Positions 1 to 7,924 of a stretch of 64,000 bases of DNA are shown here, piece after piece. The DNA is taken from assembly GCF_018403225.1 (NCBI RefSeq), contig NZ_BOSG01000007.1:1-64000 (forward strand). Reading direction: 5' to 3'. The stretch comes from Paenibacillus sp. J23TS9. GTDB lineage: Bacteria; Bacillota; Bacilli; Paenibacillales; Paenibacillaceae. The stretch's first letter is position 1, and every line of letters begins with the position of its first letter. Made by a program: the position numbers and the translations under genes. The notes beneath the pieces were generated by a model that searched no databases, was not told the DNA's origin, and saw only the letters and a list, made by a program, of their open reading frames with translations.

Positions 1-16
1 TCAAACTCTCCAAGAA
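1..16 (-). rRNA. 16S rRNA, extreme 5' end (partial)
   Basis: Read on the minus strand, the first bases give CTTGGAGAGTTTGA, the conserved start of bacterial 16S rRNA (GGAGAGTTTGATCCTGG in Bacilli). Only the first dozen or so nucleotides are in the window; the gene continues off the left edge. The exact mature 5' end is estimated by analogy. Confidence 0.8.
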
Positions 17-175
17 AGTTGATAGCTCATTTTGAAACTGACGAGATATAATCTCATTGTTTTGCTCAACAAATCATTCAGCCAGAAGGCTTGAACCAAT
101 TTGCTTCGCGGTCGACCTTGCAAGCAAGGTCTGTATCTCACTCGTTGTTCAGTTTTCAAAGATCAAATTCTTTTT
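17..175 (-). promoter_or_regulatory. rRNA operon leader with boxA-like antitermination site
   Basis: The transcribed leader of the rrn operon. On the minus strand at about 150-167 it contains GATCTTTGAAAACTGAAC, the boxA-like element usual in Bacillus and Paenibacillus rrn leaders that recruits Nus antitermination factors. Sequence between it and the 16S start is typical spacer. The open reading frame crossing this area has no coding character. Confidence 0.75.
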
Positions 176-215
176 CGTTTCCGCTTCAACATTTTGTCTC
201 AGCAGCAACTCTTAT

Positions 216-245
216 AATATATCACGCTGACCATCATTTCGTCAA
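216..245 (-). promoter_or_regulatory. rrn promoter P2 (proximal)
   Basis: Minus-strand TTGACG (240-245) and TATATT (216-221) with an 18-bp spacer, about 200 bp before the 16S start. Position and tandem arrangement match the double promoters of Bacilli rrn operons. Confidence 0.6.
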
Positions 246-336
246 GCACTTTTTTTCGATCTTTTTTTCAGCTCGACTTTCGAGCTTGTCGAATCCTCAG
301 TTTCGAAAACATCTGAGGTTTAATGGGGCGAGTTAT

Positions 337-366
337 AATTTAACACATAAAACAATACAGAGTCAA
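337..366 (-). promoter_or_regulatory. rrn promoter P1 (distal)
   Basis: Minus-strand TTGACT (361-366) and TAAATT (337-342) with an 18-bp spacer (or TTAAAT at 17 bp), lying about 120 bp upstream of the proximal promoter. Confidence 0.5.
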
Positions 367-428
367 CCTTAAATTGAAAGTTTACGCAACCTCTATACGT
401 TACCCTGAAATGCTGCATCTATACATTA

Positions 429-451
429 AAAGGGAAGGTGTCCTTCCCTTT
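429..451 (-). terminator. terminator of ygxA
   Basis: Ten-base-pair stem AAAGGGAAGG/CCTTCCCTTT with a three-base loop, just after the ygxA stop and followed on the minus strand by a T-rich run. It separates ygxA from the rrn promoters that lie downstream on the same strand. Confidence 0.75.
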
Positions 452-476
452 TGTTTATGCTGCAAATAACACGGAG

Positions 477-1355
477 CTACCCAGCTGTATATCGTATTCC
501 TTGACTCCCATAACCAGAAAGCTCTGACCACCCAGCGGTTTCCTTCACTAATGATCTGTTGACCAATTTGCGCATGACCAGAGGCAGTTCATTTCTCACC
601 ATGATCAGTTCTGGATGATGAATCAGTTCTTCAATGCTCCATGGTTTAGGTCTGCTTCTCAATATTTGCAACAGAAGGACGGAGCATTCAGCCATTTTTG
701 ACATCACAGAGAATTCACAAGCAAGCAGCACTAGTTCGACACGCTGCCGGATGGTTTCCGTACTCTGGGTCAATTCCTCGTATAGCTTATGAATAGCTGT
801 ATTCAGCTCTTTCACTTGCTCCCAAACGGCCTTATCAGGCAGGACCCCACGCTCAATAAGCTCAATTCTAGCCCAGTGTTTCAGCGAGTCCAGAACACAT
901 TGATATGCATCAATGACGTAGCCGGACTGCATGTTGCGCTTGGCCTCAACATAAATGCAAAGGAACTGCGAAAACTCGTACAGCATTTTACGATCCCGAA
1001 GAGGTGTTTCAAATTCTATATACTCCCGGCGCAGCATAGCCAGTCTGTCACCTTGATCCTGGACAAGTTCACCTTCCATAAAACAGCGGACCAAATCCCC
1101 CTTCTCACCTGCAATAAGCCAGCGTTGAAGCGATTCAGTCGTGACATGAAGCACCTGACAAGGCAGATCGCCAATCAATGTATGCTCTACAGTCAGTTCC
1201 TCTTCCTGCTCTTCATGGACGACAAGAACGATGAAATCGAAGTCATGAAGCAAAGATCCATCAAATTTATGGGCTTCCTGACGATAAACAATAGTACCTA
1301 TGGCATCGACATCAACCGACTCTCCATAAAAAAAAGACAAATTGGACAAATCCAT
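477..1355 (-). CDS. ygxA: YgxA-like nucleotidyltransferase-fold protein
   Basis: A 292-residue cytosolic protein resembling B. subtilis YgxA, a nucleotidyltransferase-like family of unknown reaction. An N-terminal alpha/beta part (about 1-110) is followed by a helical part and a C-terminal winged-helix-like segment. Placement agrees: in B. subtilis ygxA also lies between perR/ygzB and an rRNA operon. The start is set at the ATG at 1355, which follows GGAGGGAGAC; the upstream ATG at 1367 has no ribosome binding site. It diverges from ygzB and ends at a hairpin before the rrn promoters. Function is not established. Confidence 0.8.
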   Translation of the reverse strand: MDLSNLSFFYGESVDVDAIGTIVYRQEAHKFDGSLLHDFDFIVLVVHEEQEEELTVEHTLIGDLPCQVLHVTTESLQRWLIAGEKGDLVRCFMEGELVQDQGDRLAMLRREYIEFETPLRDRKMLYEFSQFLCIYVEAKRNMQSGYVIDAYQCVLDSLKHWARIELIERGVLPDKAVWEQVKELNTAIHKLYEELTQSTETIRQRVELVLLACEFSVMSKMAECSVLLLQILRSRPKPWSIEELIHHPELIMVRNELPLVMRKLVNRSLVKETAGWSELSGYGSQGIRYTAG

Positions 1356-1374
1356 GTCTCCCTCCATGCATTTC

Positions 1375-1404
1375 TTGGCGAAAAGCGGCCAATTCAGTTA
1401 TAAT
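1375..1404 (+). promoter_or_regulatory. candidate sigma-A promoter of ygzB
   Basis: TTGGCG (1375-1380) and TATAAT (1399-1404) with an 18-bp spacer, about 70 bp before the ygzB start and overlapping the 5' end of the divergent ygxA. Confidence 0.45.
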
Positions 1405-1475
1405 ATACTTCTACATGTCCATGTAAGTTCCTTCTTTTTCGAATACAACTAATTGATGATAGGAGCTAGTAATCC

Positions 1476-1877
1476 ATGATCTTTAAAACAGCAAAAATCA
1501 ATGCCTTCCGCACTTGGGGGCTGCTGCTTACGATGATTGGCATGGGACTTATGGTCCTCGGCACGGCAGGAATTGTCTTCTGGGGACAAGCCGGAAAAAT
1601 CGTAGCAGCCATTGGTCTCGTCATTGGACTTATCTCCATGATGGGCAGCCTCGGTATTTATTTTTGGGCTGGAATGCTCTCCACCAGCGTTAAGTCAATC
1701 GAATGTCCGGAATGTCATAAACCGACGAAATTGCTCGGGAAGACAGACCGCTGCATGTTCTGTCGAACCATTCTGACAACAGATATTCAGCAGGCGAACA
1801 TTACTGATGATGAACTGGAGGAAGCCCAAAAGCTTCAGGAAACGCAAGCTCCGCAGTCGGTAACTCATCATCACTAA
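1476..1877 (+). CDS. ygzB: YgzB family (UPF0295) zinc-ribbon membrane protein
   Basis: A 133-residue protein with two predicted membrane helices (about 12-35 and 42-68) and a cytosolic zinc ribbon: CPEC near residue 74 and CMFC near residue 92 give the four metal-binding cysteines. This architecture and the location beside ygxA and perR fit the UPF0295/DUF2614 family (B. subtilis YgzB), whose function is unknown. ATG follows TAGGAGC with a nine-base spacer. The tail is acidic and ends in three histidines. It ends at a hairpin shared with the convergent glycosidase gene. Confidence 0.85.
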   Translation: MIFKTAKINAFRTWGLLLTMIGMGLMVLGTAGIVFWGQAGKIVAAIGLVIGLISMMGSLGIYFWAGMLSTSVKSIECPECHKPTKLLGKTDRCMFCRTILTTDIQQANITDDELEEAQKLQETQAPQSVTHHH

Positions 1878-1885
1878 GCAATCAC

Positions 1886-1925
1886 AAAAGAACCGGTCAC
1901 CCTTTAAAGGATGACCGGTTCTTTT
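1886..1925. terminator. bidirectional terminator
   Basis: Perfect 14-bp stem (AAAAGAACCGGTCA and its complement) with A/T tracts on both sides, between the converging ygzB and the glycosidase gene. Confidence 0.85.
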
Positions 1926-1948
1926 GTTCCGTATGAGTGCAGTATGCA

Positions 1949-3661
1949 TTAAGATGAAATATCTTTGAGCACGTTCCAAGCTTCTTCTGTCCCAAAGCTG
2001 CGGGTCCATGCGGCAACACCGCCCAAATTAAGCTCTTTCGCCAGCTTTACTCTTTCCTTAAGAGAAGTCTTATCTTCAATCCATATCTTCTTCAGTACCC
2101 CGTTCTCGGTATACTCGACATAGTTTTGTTTAACATCCTCCAGATACTTCGGTTTCAGCTTCTTTTCAATAAGAATATCATTTACGGTTTTCATACCAAC
2201 CGCCTTCGATGAAACCTTCGTTTTCCCGTCCTTGAGTTCCTCGGACCAGATCCGGGTATACAGCGGCACAGCCAAAATGAGCTTCTCGGAAGGAACCGCA
2301 TCTTCCTCCAGTATCTTGCGGACTGCTGCTTCCGACCAAGGCAGGGATGAGACGGATCCGGCTTTCGGGCTGGCTGCCCAATGCTCATCATATGCCATCA
2401 GTACTATAAAGTCCGCCGTTTCTCCAAGCGAGCGCCGGTCCAAGAATCGGGACCACATTTCGCTGCCCGACTTCGGGGTAACATCGACTGATACAATCAG
2501 TCCGGCGGCCCGGGCGAGCGGTTTCAGCTCACGGACAAACTGCGATACATTTTCGCCGTCTTTGGTTTTCACATTTTCAAAATCCAAATTGATGCCATCC
2601 AAATGATACATCTTCGCAAACTGCAGTGTCTGGTTAATCGTATTTAATCTCGTTTCATAGGTAGCCATCGCGCTTGTGGTCAGGTCAGGATCGAAGCTGT
2701 TGTTTAAAAGCCCCCATACCTCCATCCCACGGGCATGGGCTTTCGTGACATAGGCGGTATCCGCATTGCTGCGAACATTCCCCTCGCCATCAATGATGCT
2801 AAACCATGTAGGACTAACCACGTTTACCCCGGATAGCTTATCGATCACTGAAGGATCCGGCTTTTTCTGATAAACAGCTTCCCACGCCAGATTCACCGGC
2901 TTGCCTTTCCAGCTGCGTTCCGCCTGAGTAGGCTGCTGCGGTACTGCATCCACCGTTTTCTTTTCGCCCAGCGTTACCTTAGACTTTGGTACATACCCGG
3001 CATATCCGTTATCCATTTGTACAAAATACCATGATTCATCGGTTTCCCAGACTCTAATGGATGTGCCGCCAGGCATGTCTGCCAAAATAGGTTCATGCTT
3101 GGACGGGCCTTTGCGCAGAGATGTTTTTGAATCCGTCGCCCCGTTAACCTTGCCCATTTGTATGGTATCTCCCGCTTTCATCAACAGCACAGCGCCTGTA
3201 TCCGAATCTTCGTGAACGGCTATGCCATATAGCTCCTTAAGCGGCTGAACCGGCATATACAGCAGGCTATTCTTCTCTTCTGGCGCAAACCGCAGCTGCA
3301 CCTGCTTGTTATTTAATCGGGCCTCGGTCTCTCCTGTCTGCAAATGCATGACTTGCACAGGTGTCGTGAGAATCAGCGACTGCGTACCCTTTTCATAACG
3401 AATATTCGGATCTACTGCCTCCTGAAGGACAGGAAGCGGCAGCTTCAGCTGTTCACCGGAACCGGCGGCAGACTGGTCAAGCAGTTTTCCTTTTACAAAA
3501 ATGGGCTTGTCCAGCCCCTTCCATTCCGGCTTCTCATGCAATGGATTCGGAAGAACCTGGGTTACTGTTATATATGCACCGGCCACGATCAAACACAATC
3601 CCAGCACAATGGCAAAACGCCTTTTCGCCGTGGAACGGTGCCTGCGTCTTCTTCTAGTCAA
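1949..3661 (-). CDS. membrane-anchored GH18 glycosidase with SH3 domain
   Basis: About 570 residues. A basic N-terminus and one membrane helix (about 17-38) anchor an extracellular part made of a copper-amine-oxidase-N-like domain (about 50-165), a bacterial SH3 domain (about 175-235) and a family 18 glycosidase barrel (about 255-572). The catalytic signature is DGINLDFEN, with the acid/base glutamate near residue 364. The N in place of the middle D is also seen in YaaH/YdhD-type spore-associated enzymes. It probably cleaves or binds peptidoglycan-type glycans. The start is non-ATG: TTG at 3667 lies only two bases from GGAGG, so TTG at 3661 (eight-base spacer) is preferred. Confidence 0.85.
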   Translation of the reverse strand: MTRRRRRHRSTAKRRFAIVLGLCLIVAGAYITVTQVLPNPLHEKPEWKGLDKPIFVKGKLLDQSAAGSGEQLKLPLPVLQEAVDPNIRYEKGTQSLILTTPVQVMHLQTGETEARLNNKQVQLRFAPEEKNSLLYMPVQPLKELYGIAVHEDSDTGAVLLMKAGDTIQMGKVNGATDSKTSLRKGPSKHEPILADMPGGTSIRVWETDESWYFVQMDNGYAGYVPKSKVTLGEKKTVDAVPQQPTQAERSWKGKPVNLAWEAVYQKKPDPSVIDKLSGVNVVSPTWFSIIDGEGNVRSNADTAYVTKAHARGMEVWGLLNNSFDPDLTTSAMATYETRLNTINQTLQFAKMYHLDGINLDFENVKTKDGENVSQFVRELKPLARAAGLIVSVDVTPKSGSEMWSRFLDRRSLGETADFIVLMAYDEHWAASPKAGSVSSLPWSEAAVRKILEEDAVPSEKLILAVPLYTRIWSEELKDGKTKVSSKAVGMKTVNDILIEKKLKPKYLEDVKQNYVEYTENGVLKKIWIEDKTSLKERVKLAKELNLGGVAAWTRSFGTEEAWNVLKDISS

Positions 3662-3756
3662 AGGCAAATCCTCCGTTATCTTATTGTGTCATTTTCCCTT
3701 GCGATATTTAGGATGCAAATTCATGGGGTTTCCAGCATTCTTAACTCTTAAGCAAA

Positions 3757-3799
3757 AAAACGCGAGGAATCCATTACAGGAATCCGCACGTTTTATCAA
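3757..3799 (-). terminator. terminator of perR
   Basis: Imperfect inverted repeat (GCGGATTCC arm with GGATTCC partner) followed on the minus strand by seven T residues, immediately after perR. Confidence 0.5.
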
Positions 3800-3823
3800 A
3801 ACAGACCGCATGAAACGGATGCT

Positions 3824-4249
3824 TTACTTATCTTTGCAGCTGCTGCAAATCCCGTACAATTCCATGCGCAGCCCCTGAATCTGAAAGCCCGTGCTCTTCT
3901 CAGCCGTGTGCTCCACGTCCTCCAGGGAAGGATAACTGAAATCCTCGATCTTGCCGCATTTCTGACAAATGACATGAAAGTGATCAGACACATTCGCATC
4001 AAAACGGCTTGAATTATCTCCATAGGTCAGCTCATGAACCATTCCGGCTTCAATCAGCATCTTCAAATTATTATATACAGTTGCTACACTCATGCTCGGA
4101 AATTTAGGCTCGAGCGCACGATAAATCTCATCCGCAGTCGGATGACTCATGGAATCCATGAGATAAGCCAGTATCGCATGACGCTGGGGCGTAATCCGAA
4201 CACCACTCGTTTTCAATTGTTCCAATGCATGCTCGACTCGCGTAGCCAT
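3824..4249 (-). CDS. perR: peroxide-sensing Fur-family repressor PerR
   Basis: A 141-residue Fur-family regulator. The regulatory metal ligands of PerR are all present with one-residue offset from B. subtilis: H36, D84, H90, H92 and D103. The structural zinc site is C95/C98 and C135/C138. The winged helix holds the conserved [10 protein letters not shown] and SVATVYNNL segments. The aspartate at 103, with the family-wide TYGD segment, supports PerR rather than Fur or Zur. PerR represses peroxide-defence genes until histidine oxidation by H2O2. The start is the ATG at 4249 behind AAGGCGG; a GTG nine bases upstream is too close to the ribosome binding site. Gene order with ygzB and ygxA matches B. 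subtilis. Confidence 0.93.
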   Translation of the reverse strand: MATRVEHALEQLKTSGVRITPQRHAILAYLMDSMSHPTADEIYRALEPKFPSMSVATVYNNLKMLIEAGMVHELTYGDNSSRFDANVSDHFHVICQKCGKIEDFSYPSLEDVEHTAEKSTGFQIQGLRMELYGICSSCKDK

Positions 4250-4293
4250 CTTACCCACCGCCTTATTATTTAAGCAAAATTTCTTATTACTTT

Positions 4294-4323
4294 ATTTTAC
4301 GTTCATCGTTTCAACTTTGTCAA
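4294..4323 (-). promoter_or_regulatory. sigma-A promoter of perR
   Basis: TTGACA (4318-4323, minus strand) and TAAAAT (4294-4299) with an 18-bp spacer, about 45 bp before the perR start. AT-rich DNA around the -10 only weakly resembles a PerR box, so autoregulation is not claimed. Confidence 0.65.
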
Positions 4324-4370
4324 CGAAAGGCCGCCTCTTGAAAAAACTTGGAATTCGAAAAGATATCGAT

Positions 4371-5639
4371 TCAATACTTATTCACTTTCAGATCACTGTT
4401 GCCTTCAATATGAACCGTGTATTCTCCAAGACCTATTGTACCCGTTATATTCTTTTTATCCACCGTAAATTCCGGGAATTGGTTGCGGATATCGCCATAG
4501 CTGATCGTACCGTCCAGGTTATAGCTTCCCGTTTCAGGGAGGCTGACTGTCAACTCACCTACCGCACTATATATATCCCAGTTGCCTGCTACAAGGCTGG
4601 AACGTGCGGTTATACCGCCATTCAGTGATTCTGCCTTGAGTTCGGAACGGATCTCATCCACATAAATATTCCCGTTTTTAGTACGGGCATCAATTTTCCC
4701 CAGCGCCCGGATGATGGATAGATTCCCCACCTGGGTTGTGAGTGTGGCGGCATCTGAAATATCAACAGCTTGCATATTTCCCTGGTTCGTGTTGAGGTCA
4801 ATCGATCCTATGACATTAAAGGCGCTGACTTTTCCGTTTAGCGTACTGCCTTTAATATCCCCGGATACATGATCCAGCTTCAGTTCACCACTCGCTGTCT
4901 CCATTGAAATCTGCTTAATGGCGTCCACATGCTGCAGGCTGATACTCCCATTCATGGTCCGCAAGGATAGATCGAATCGCCGATCCTCCGGCAGCGTGAT
5001 CGTCAGCTCCATCCTCGGCTGTCTTTTTCCGGATTGCCCGTAGGACTTGCCTTTGGTCTGAATCGTAATCGTACTGTCACCGCTGACTTCCAGGGCTGAC
5101 TCTCTTCCGATTACTTCAGCCTCCGGGCCTGTAATTTGATCGACCCAGATTTCCGCCTGTACCCCGATATCCGTCACGGGTCCGCGCTGCACGATTATAT
5201 CTCCATTAATGTTGTCCACATTGATATTTTTGGTCTCCATGGTTACCGGATAGGCAATCATATCCTTGGCAACGCTGTTTCCTTCCTGCTCGCCGTAATC
5301 CACACCCGCTGCAGTCAGATTCAAGCTCACCTTATTCCATAGATGCAAATAGTGCTTCTGTTCGGTCACGATAAACACAGATGCCGACAAAACGACAGCC
5401 AGCAGGATACCGCGCAGATCGAGCTGGAAACGACGGCCCGTCCCCTTCGGCTTCCGCGACACCAGATAAAGCACCACGGATTCCAATCCCCAAAGCACAG
5501 CTATGAGCGGCCACCATTTCAGCAGCAGCAGCAAATGTTCGGTACCATGCAGCGCATCATCAAGAAGAAGCACTCCTGTTGCTACAAGCAGCAGGACGGC
5601 TGTAAACCTCCCCACCCTCATTCTCCGTTTGCGATTCAT
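4371..5639 (-). CDS. DUF4097 family membrane-anchored beta-repeat protein
   Basis: A 422-residue protein. Three hydrophobic segments near the N-terminus (about 10-28, 35-60 and 75-95) are followed by a long extracytoplasmic region of repeating short strands (for example NINGDIIV, TMNGSISL, TLNGKVSA and TKNGNIYV). These repeats are the hallmark of the DUF4097 putative-adhesin/LiaX-like beta-helix family. Such proteins are often linked to envelope-stress responses, but no partner sensor is present here. It follows the 209-residue membrane protein by 45 bp on the same strand, so the two probably form an operon. Function is unknown. Confidence 0.75.
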   Translation of the reverse strand: MNRKRRMRVGRFTAVLLLVATGVLLLDDALHGTEHLLLLLKWWPLIAVLWGLESVVLYLVSRKPKGTGRRFQLDLRGILLAVVLSASVFIVTEQKHYLHLWNKVSLNLTAAGVDYGEQEGNSVAKDMIAYPVTMETKNINVDNINGDIIVQRGPVTDIGVQAEIWVDQITGPEAEVIGRESALEVSGDSTITIQTKGKSYGQSGKRQPRMELTITLPEDRRFDLSLRTMNGSISLQHVDAIKQISMETASGELKLDHVSGDIKGSTLNGKVSAFNVIGSIDLNTNQGNMQAVDISDAATLTTQVGNLSIIRALGKIDARTKNGNIYVDEIRSELKAESLNGGITARSSLVAGNWDIYSAVGELTVSLPETGSYNLDGTISYGDIRNQFPEFTVDKKNITGTIGLGEYTVHIEGNSDLKVNKY

Positions 5640-5684
5640 GATATCCCCCCGTTCACCTTGCGAATATGATCATCCCTCTCTTGT

Positions 5685-6314
5685 TTAAATCTTTTCGGAA
5701 CGGCGTTGTCTCCAAAGAATCCAGATTTCACGGGTTCCTGCCCAGAGACCTGCCGCAATCAATACGATGGAAACCGTGATTTTACCGTAGTGTTCCATAT
5801 AAAACTGCAGCCAGCGAGGCTTTTGATAAAAAGCAAACATCATTGCTCCGCCAATGATCAGCATAATTCCAAAAAAAGCGCTCCGTTCTACAGTAAAAGG
5901 ATTCCGGTATGCAGCCGGTTCTTCAATGTCTGTCTGACTGGATGTTTTTACTCTGCGATAAATGACATAATCTGCTGCTTGAAGCACATCATACACATTA
6001 TAAAAATAGGCCACCGGAATAACCAAAGCCAGCAAGATCAGTAAAGGTACATTGATCTGTATGCCGATGGACGAGAAGTACAGGAGCGCCGAAGCATCCA
6101 GAAGCAAAGTAAAAATAAAAGCAATGCCTTTACGATATAAACCAAGATAAATATGACCCAGACCCGGGCATAAGGCAGCCAATAATCCGGCAGTGAATTT
6201 TCTTTTTCGGGAAAACAGACGCCGGGTGCGGACTTCAGCATCTTTCTCTCTGCGCTTGTTGTGATCACTCTTTGCCGCTTTGTCCGTTCCGCCCGTTCGT
6301 TTGACGCTGTGCAT
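5685..6314 (-). CDS. TM2-like multi-pass membrane protein
   Basis: A 209-residue protein with a strongly basic, charged first 40 residues. A membrane region follows that begins with a TM2-like signature (LCPGLGHIYLGLYRKG) and comprises about five helices. The ATG at 6314 is chosen because AAAGGAG lies eight bases upstream; the longer TTG-initiated frame from 6338 would place its start inside the ribosome binding region. It is probably co-transcribed with the DUF4097 gene, a common pairing in Firmicutes. No enzymatic motif is seen. Confidence 0.7.
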   Translation of the reverse strand: MHSVKRTGGTDKAAKSDHNKRREKDAEVRTRRLFSRKRKFTAGLLAALCPGLGHIYLGLYRKGIAFIFTLLLDASALLYFSSIGIQINVPLLILLALVIPVAYFYNVYDVLQAADYVIYRRVKTSSQTDIEEPAAYRNPFTVERSAFFGIMLIIGGAMMFAFYQKPRWLQFYMEHYGKITVSIVLIAAGLWAGTREIWILWRQRRSEKI

Positions 6315-6530
6315 CCTCCCAGCTCCTTTCCCTCTCAAAAATGAATCGATCGGCTTACGCTTACTTTTTATATAATCTTAAATAAAATTTATTTGTCGAC
6401 TTCCCCCATCTTGTATCTCTTTAAAAAGGGTTGCTTTATCTTTTCTTTAGTTCATTTTATTTAGATAGTACCCTATATGATGTGGACAATAACAGGTAAA
6501 TATCTGGATGTTCGTCCTTTCCAAACAAAA

Positions 6531-6554
6531 AAACCCCCGATTTATCGGGAGTTT
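6531..6554 (-). terminator. terminator of the MgtC-like gene
   Basis: Stem AAACCCCCGA/TCGGGAGTTT with a four-base loop and a run of T on the minus strand, directly after the stop codon. Confidence 0.8.
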
Positions 6555-6565
6555 TCGGATATACA

Positions 6566-7285
6566 CTAATCGATTGAGACCATGGAAATCCCTTCAAGCT
6601 TACGGATACGGGAGGTCAGCGTAAGCGGGTCAAAGGCTCGTTTACTCAGTACATTCAATGATATCTCCATCGTGGTTGAAGGCGGCTGAAGCTCTCCATA
6701 CGCCGCATTGCTCCGTTCATTGACTACGGCCCTTTTCACGGTGATGTCTTCACCCTCAAGCAAACCGGATATGGATTCCAACAGTCCCGGAGCAGAGATC
6801 GCATAAATCGTCACTAGATGAAGCTTGCTGCCGCGAATATAACGCTGCTCCAGTTTGTTGAATACAACGAGGGTAAGCAGGATCAAAAATGTCGCCGCGA
6901 TGGAGGCGAAATAAAAGCCTGCGCCAATGGAGAGTCCGACGGCTGCAATGACCCACACGGAAGCGGCAGTTGTCAGTCCGGTAATCGATTTCCCCGTAAA
7001 CAAAATCGTTCCGGCCCCCAAAAATCCGACACCCGTAATGACGGCCGAAGCCAATCTCGCGGGATCAATACGAATGTTAACCTCATGCACAAATTCAGAA
7101 AAACCGTAAATGGACAGCATGATGATTAAAGTCGACCCCATACAAACCAAAATATGAGTTCGGAGTCCAGCTGCATGATTGGAGCGTTCCCGCTCCAAGC
7201 CTACGAGTCCGCCCAGAAAAACAGACAGCAGCAGTCGCAGTAAAATATGCACATTATCTATATACCATGGATCCGCCAAAAGCAT
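6566..7285 (-). CDS. MgtC/SapB family membrane protein
   Basis: A 239-residue protein with four to five membrane helices in its first 140 residues. The MgtC/YhiD signature GGLVGLERERSNHAAGLRTH sits near residue 20, followed by a C-terminal ACT-like cytosolic domain (about 150-239). Members are tied to magnesium homeostasis and acid or macrophage survival in Gram-negatives. In Bacilli the role is unclear, so only the family is called. The gene is monocistronic, with its own terminator. Confidence 0.85.
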   Translation of the reverse strand: MLLADPWYIDNVHILLRLLLSVFLGGLVGLERERSNHAAGLRTHILVCMGSTLIIMLSIYGFSEFVHEVNIRIDPARLASAVITGVGFLGAGTILFTGKSITGLTTAASVWVIAAVGLSIGAGFYFASIAATFLILLTLVVFNKLEQRYIRGSKLHLVTIYAISAPGLLESISGLLEGEDITVKRAVVNERSNAAYGELQPPSTTMEISLNVLSKRAFDPLTLTSRIRKLEGISMVSID

Positions 7286-7333
7286 ATCTCTCCCTATTAT
7301 GCAATCTGCAGCCTTAAGGCAGGGTTACTTCCA

Positions 7334-7807
7334 TTATGAAGTGGATTTTTCCGCTTGCCTGTGAAATGTCGTCAGTTCAACACCCGGGGCGACCTCAAAC
7401 GTATCGAAAGGTATAAATCCAAATTTTAGATACAAGGCTACTGCCGGTTCATTCTTGGCACCCGTTGACACGATAAACAGCGGAATGTCGGCGTGGTCAT
7501 CCAGCACATGGCGAATTAGATTTCCGGCAATTCCCTTGCGGAAATGATCTGGATGAACCATCATCCGCATCAGTGTCAGTGAACCCGGTGCTTCCGTTTG
7601 AGTCGCGACCGCTCCGACGAGTTCCCCATCCTCCGTTAAACAACCATAAAAATTTTCCCCGCAGTTTTTCAGCGTCGCATGGGTATCCAGCAGCGGAGGA
7701 ATATCATAAAATCCGATTTTTTCGGCTTCCAACCGGTAGGCGATATGCTGCAACCGCCAAATTTGATCCACCATGTCGTCGTCCTGCAATGAAAGCTTGG
7801 TGATCAT
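7334..7807 (-). CDS. GNAT family N-acetyltransferase
   Basis: A 157-residue GNAT-fold protein. The acetyl-CoA binding loop is visible as RMMVHPDHFRKGIAG (motif A, R/Q-x-x-G-x-G/A variant), followed by the conserved motif B segment NEPAVALYLKFGF. The substrate cannot be predicted. The ATG at 7807 follows AAGGGGGAAGCCT; the longer frame from 7840 lacks a ribosome binding site. It stands between the MgtC-like gene and gatB, all on the minus strand. Confidence 0.85.
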   Translation of the reverse strand: MITKLSLQDDDMVDQIWRLQHIAYRLEAEKIGFYDIPPLLDTHATLKNCGENFYGCLTEDGELVGAVATQTEAPGSLTLMRMMVHPDHFRKGIAGNLIRHVLDDHADIPLFIVSTGAKNEPAVALYLKFGFIPFDTFEVAPGVELTTFHRQAEKSTS

Positions 7808-7882
7808 AGGCTTCCCCCTTTTCAAGCTATACTCAGTCATTCAGAAAAAGACCATAAATCGCAAAATAACCACATATAAAAA

Positions 7883-7905
7883 GGGCCTGTCCGGTGGACA
7901 AGCCC
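7883..7905 (-). terminator. terminator of gatCAB
   Basis: Ten-base stem GGGCTTGTCC/GGACAGGCCC with a three-base loop, followed on the minus strand by five T residues, 20 bp after the gatB stop. Confidence 0.85.
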
Positions 7906-7924
7906 CAAGACCCGTTCCTCTTGC

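Noticed and set aside
91..372. Plus-strand 93-codon open frame at the left edge
   Set aside because: It is antisense to the rRNA leader and its promoters, has no ribosome binding site and a non-protein-like composition.
789..1403. 204-codon plus-strand frame
   Set aside because: It lies wholly antisense to ygxA, whose family match and ribosome binding site are clear.
4270..4300. Possible PerR box in the perR promoter
   Set aside because: AT-rich sequence only weakly matches TTATAATNATTATAA; not enough to call autoregulation.
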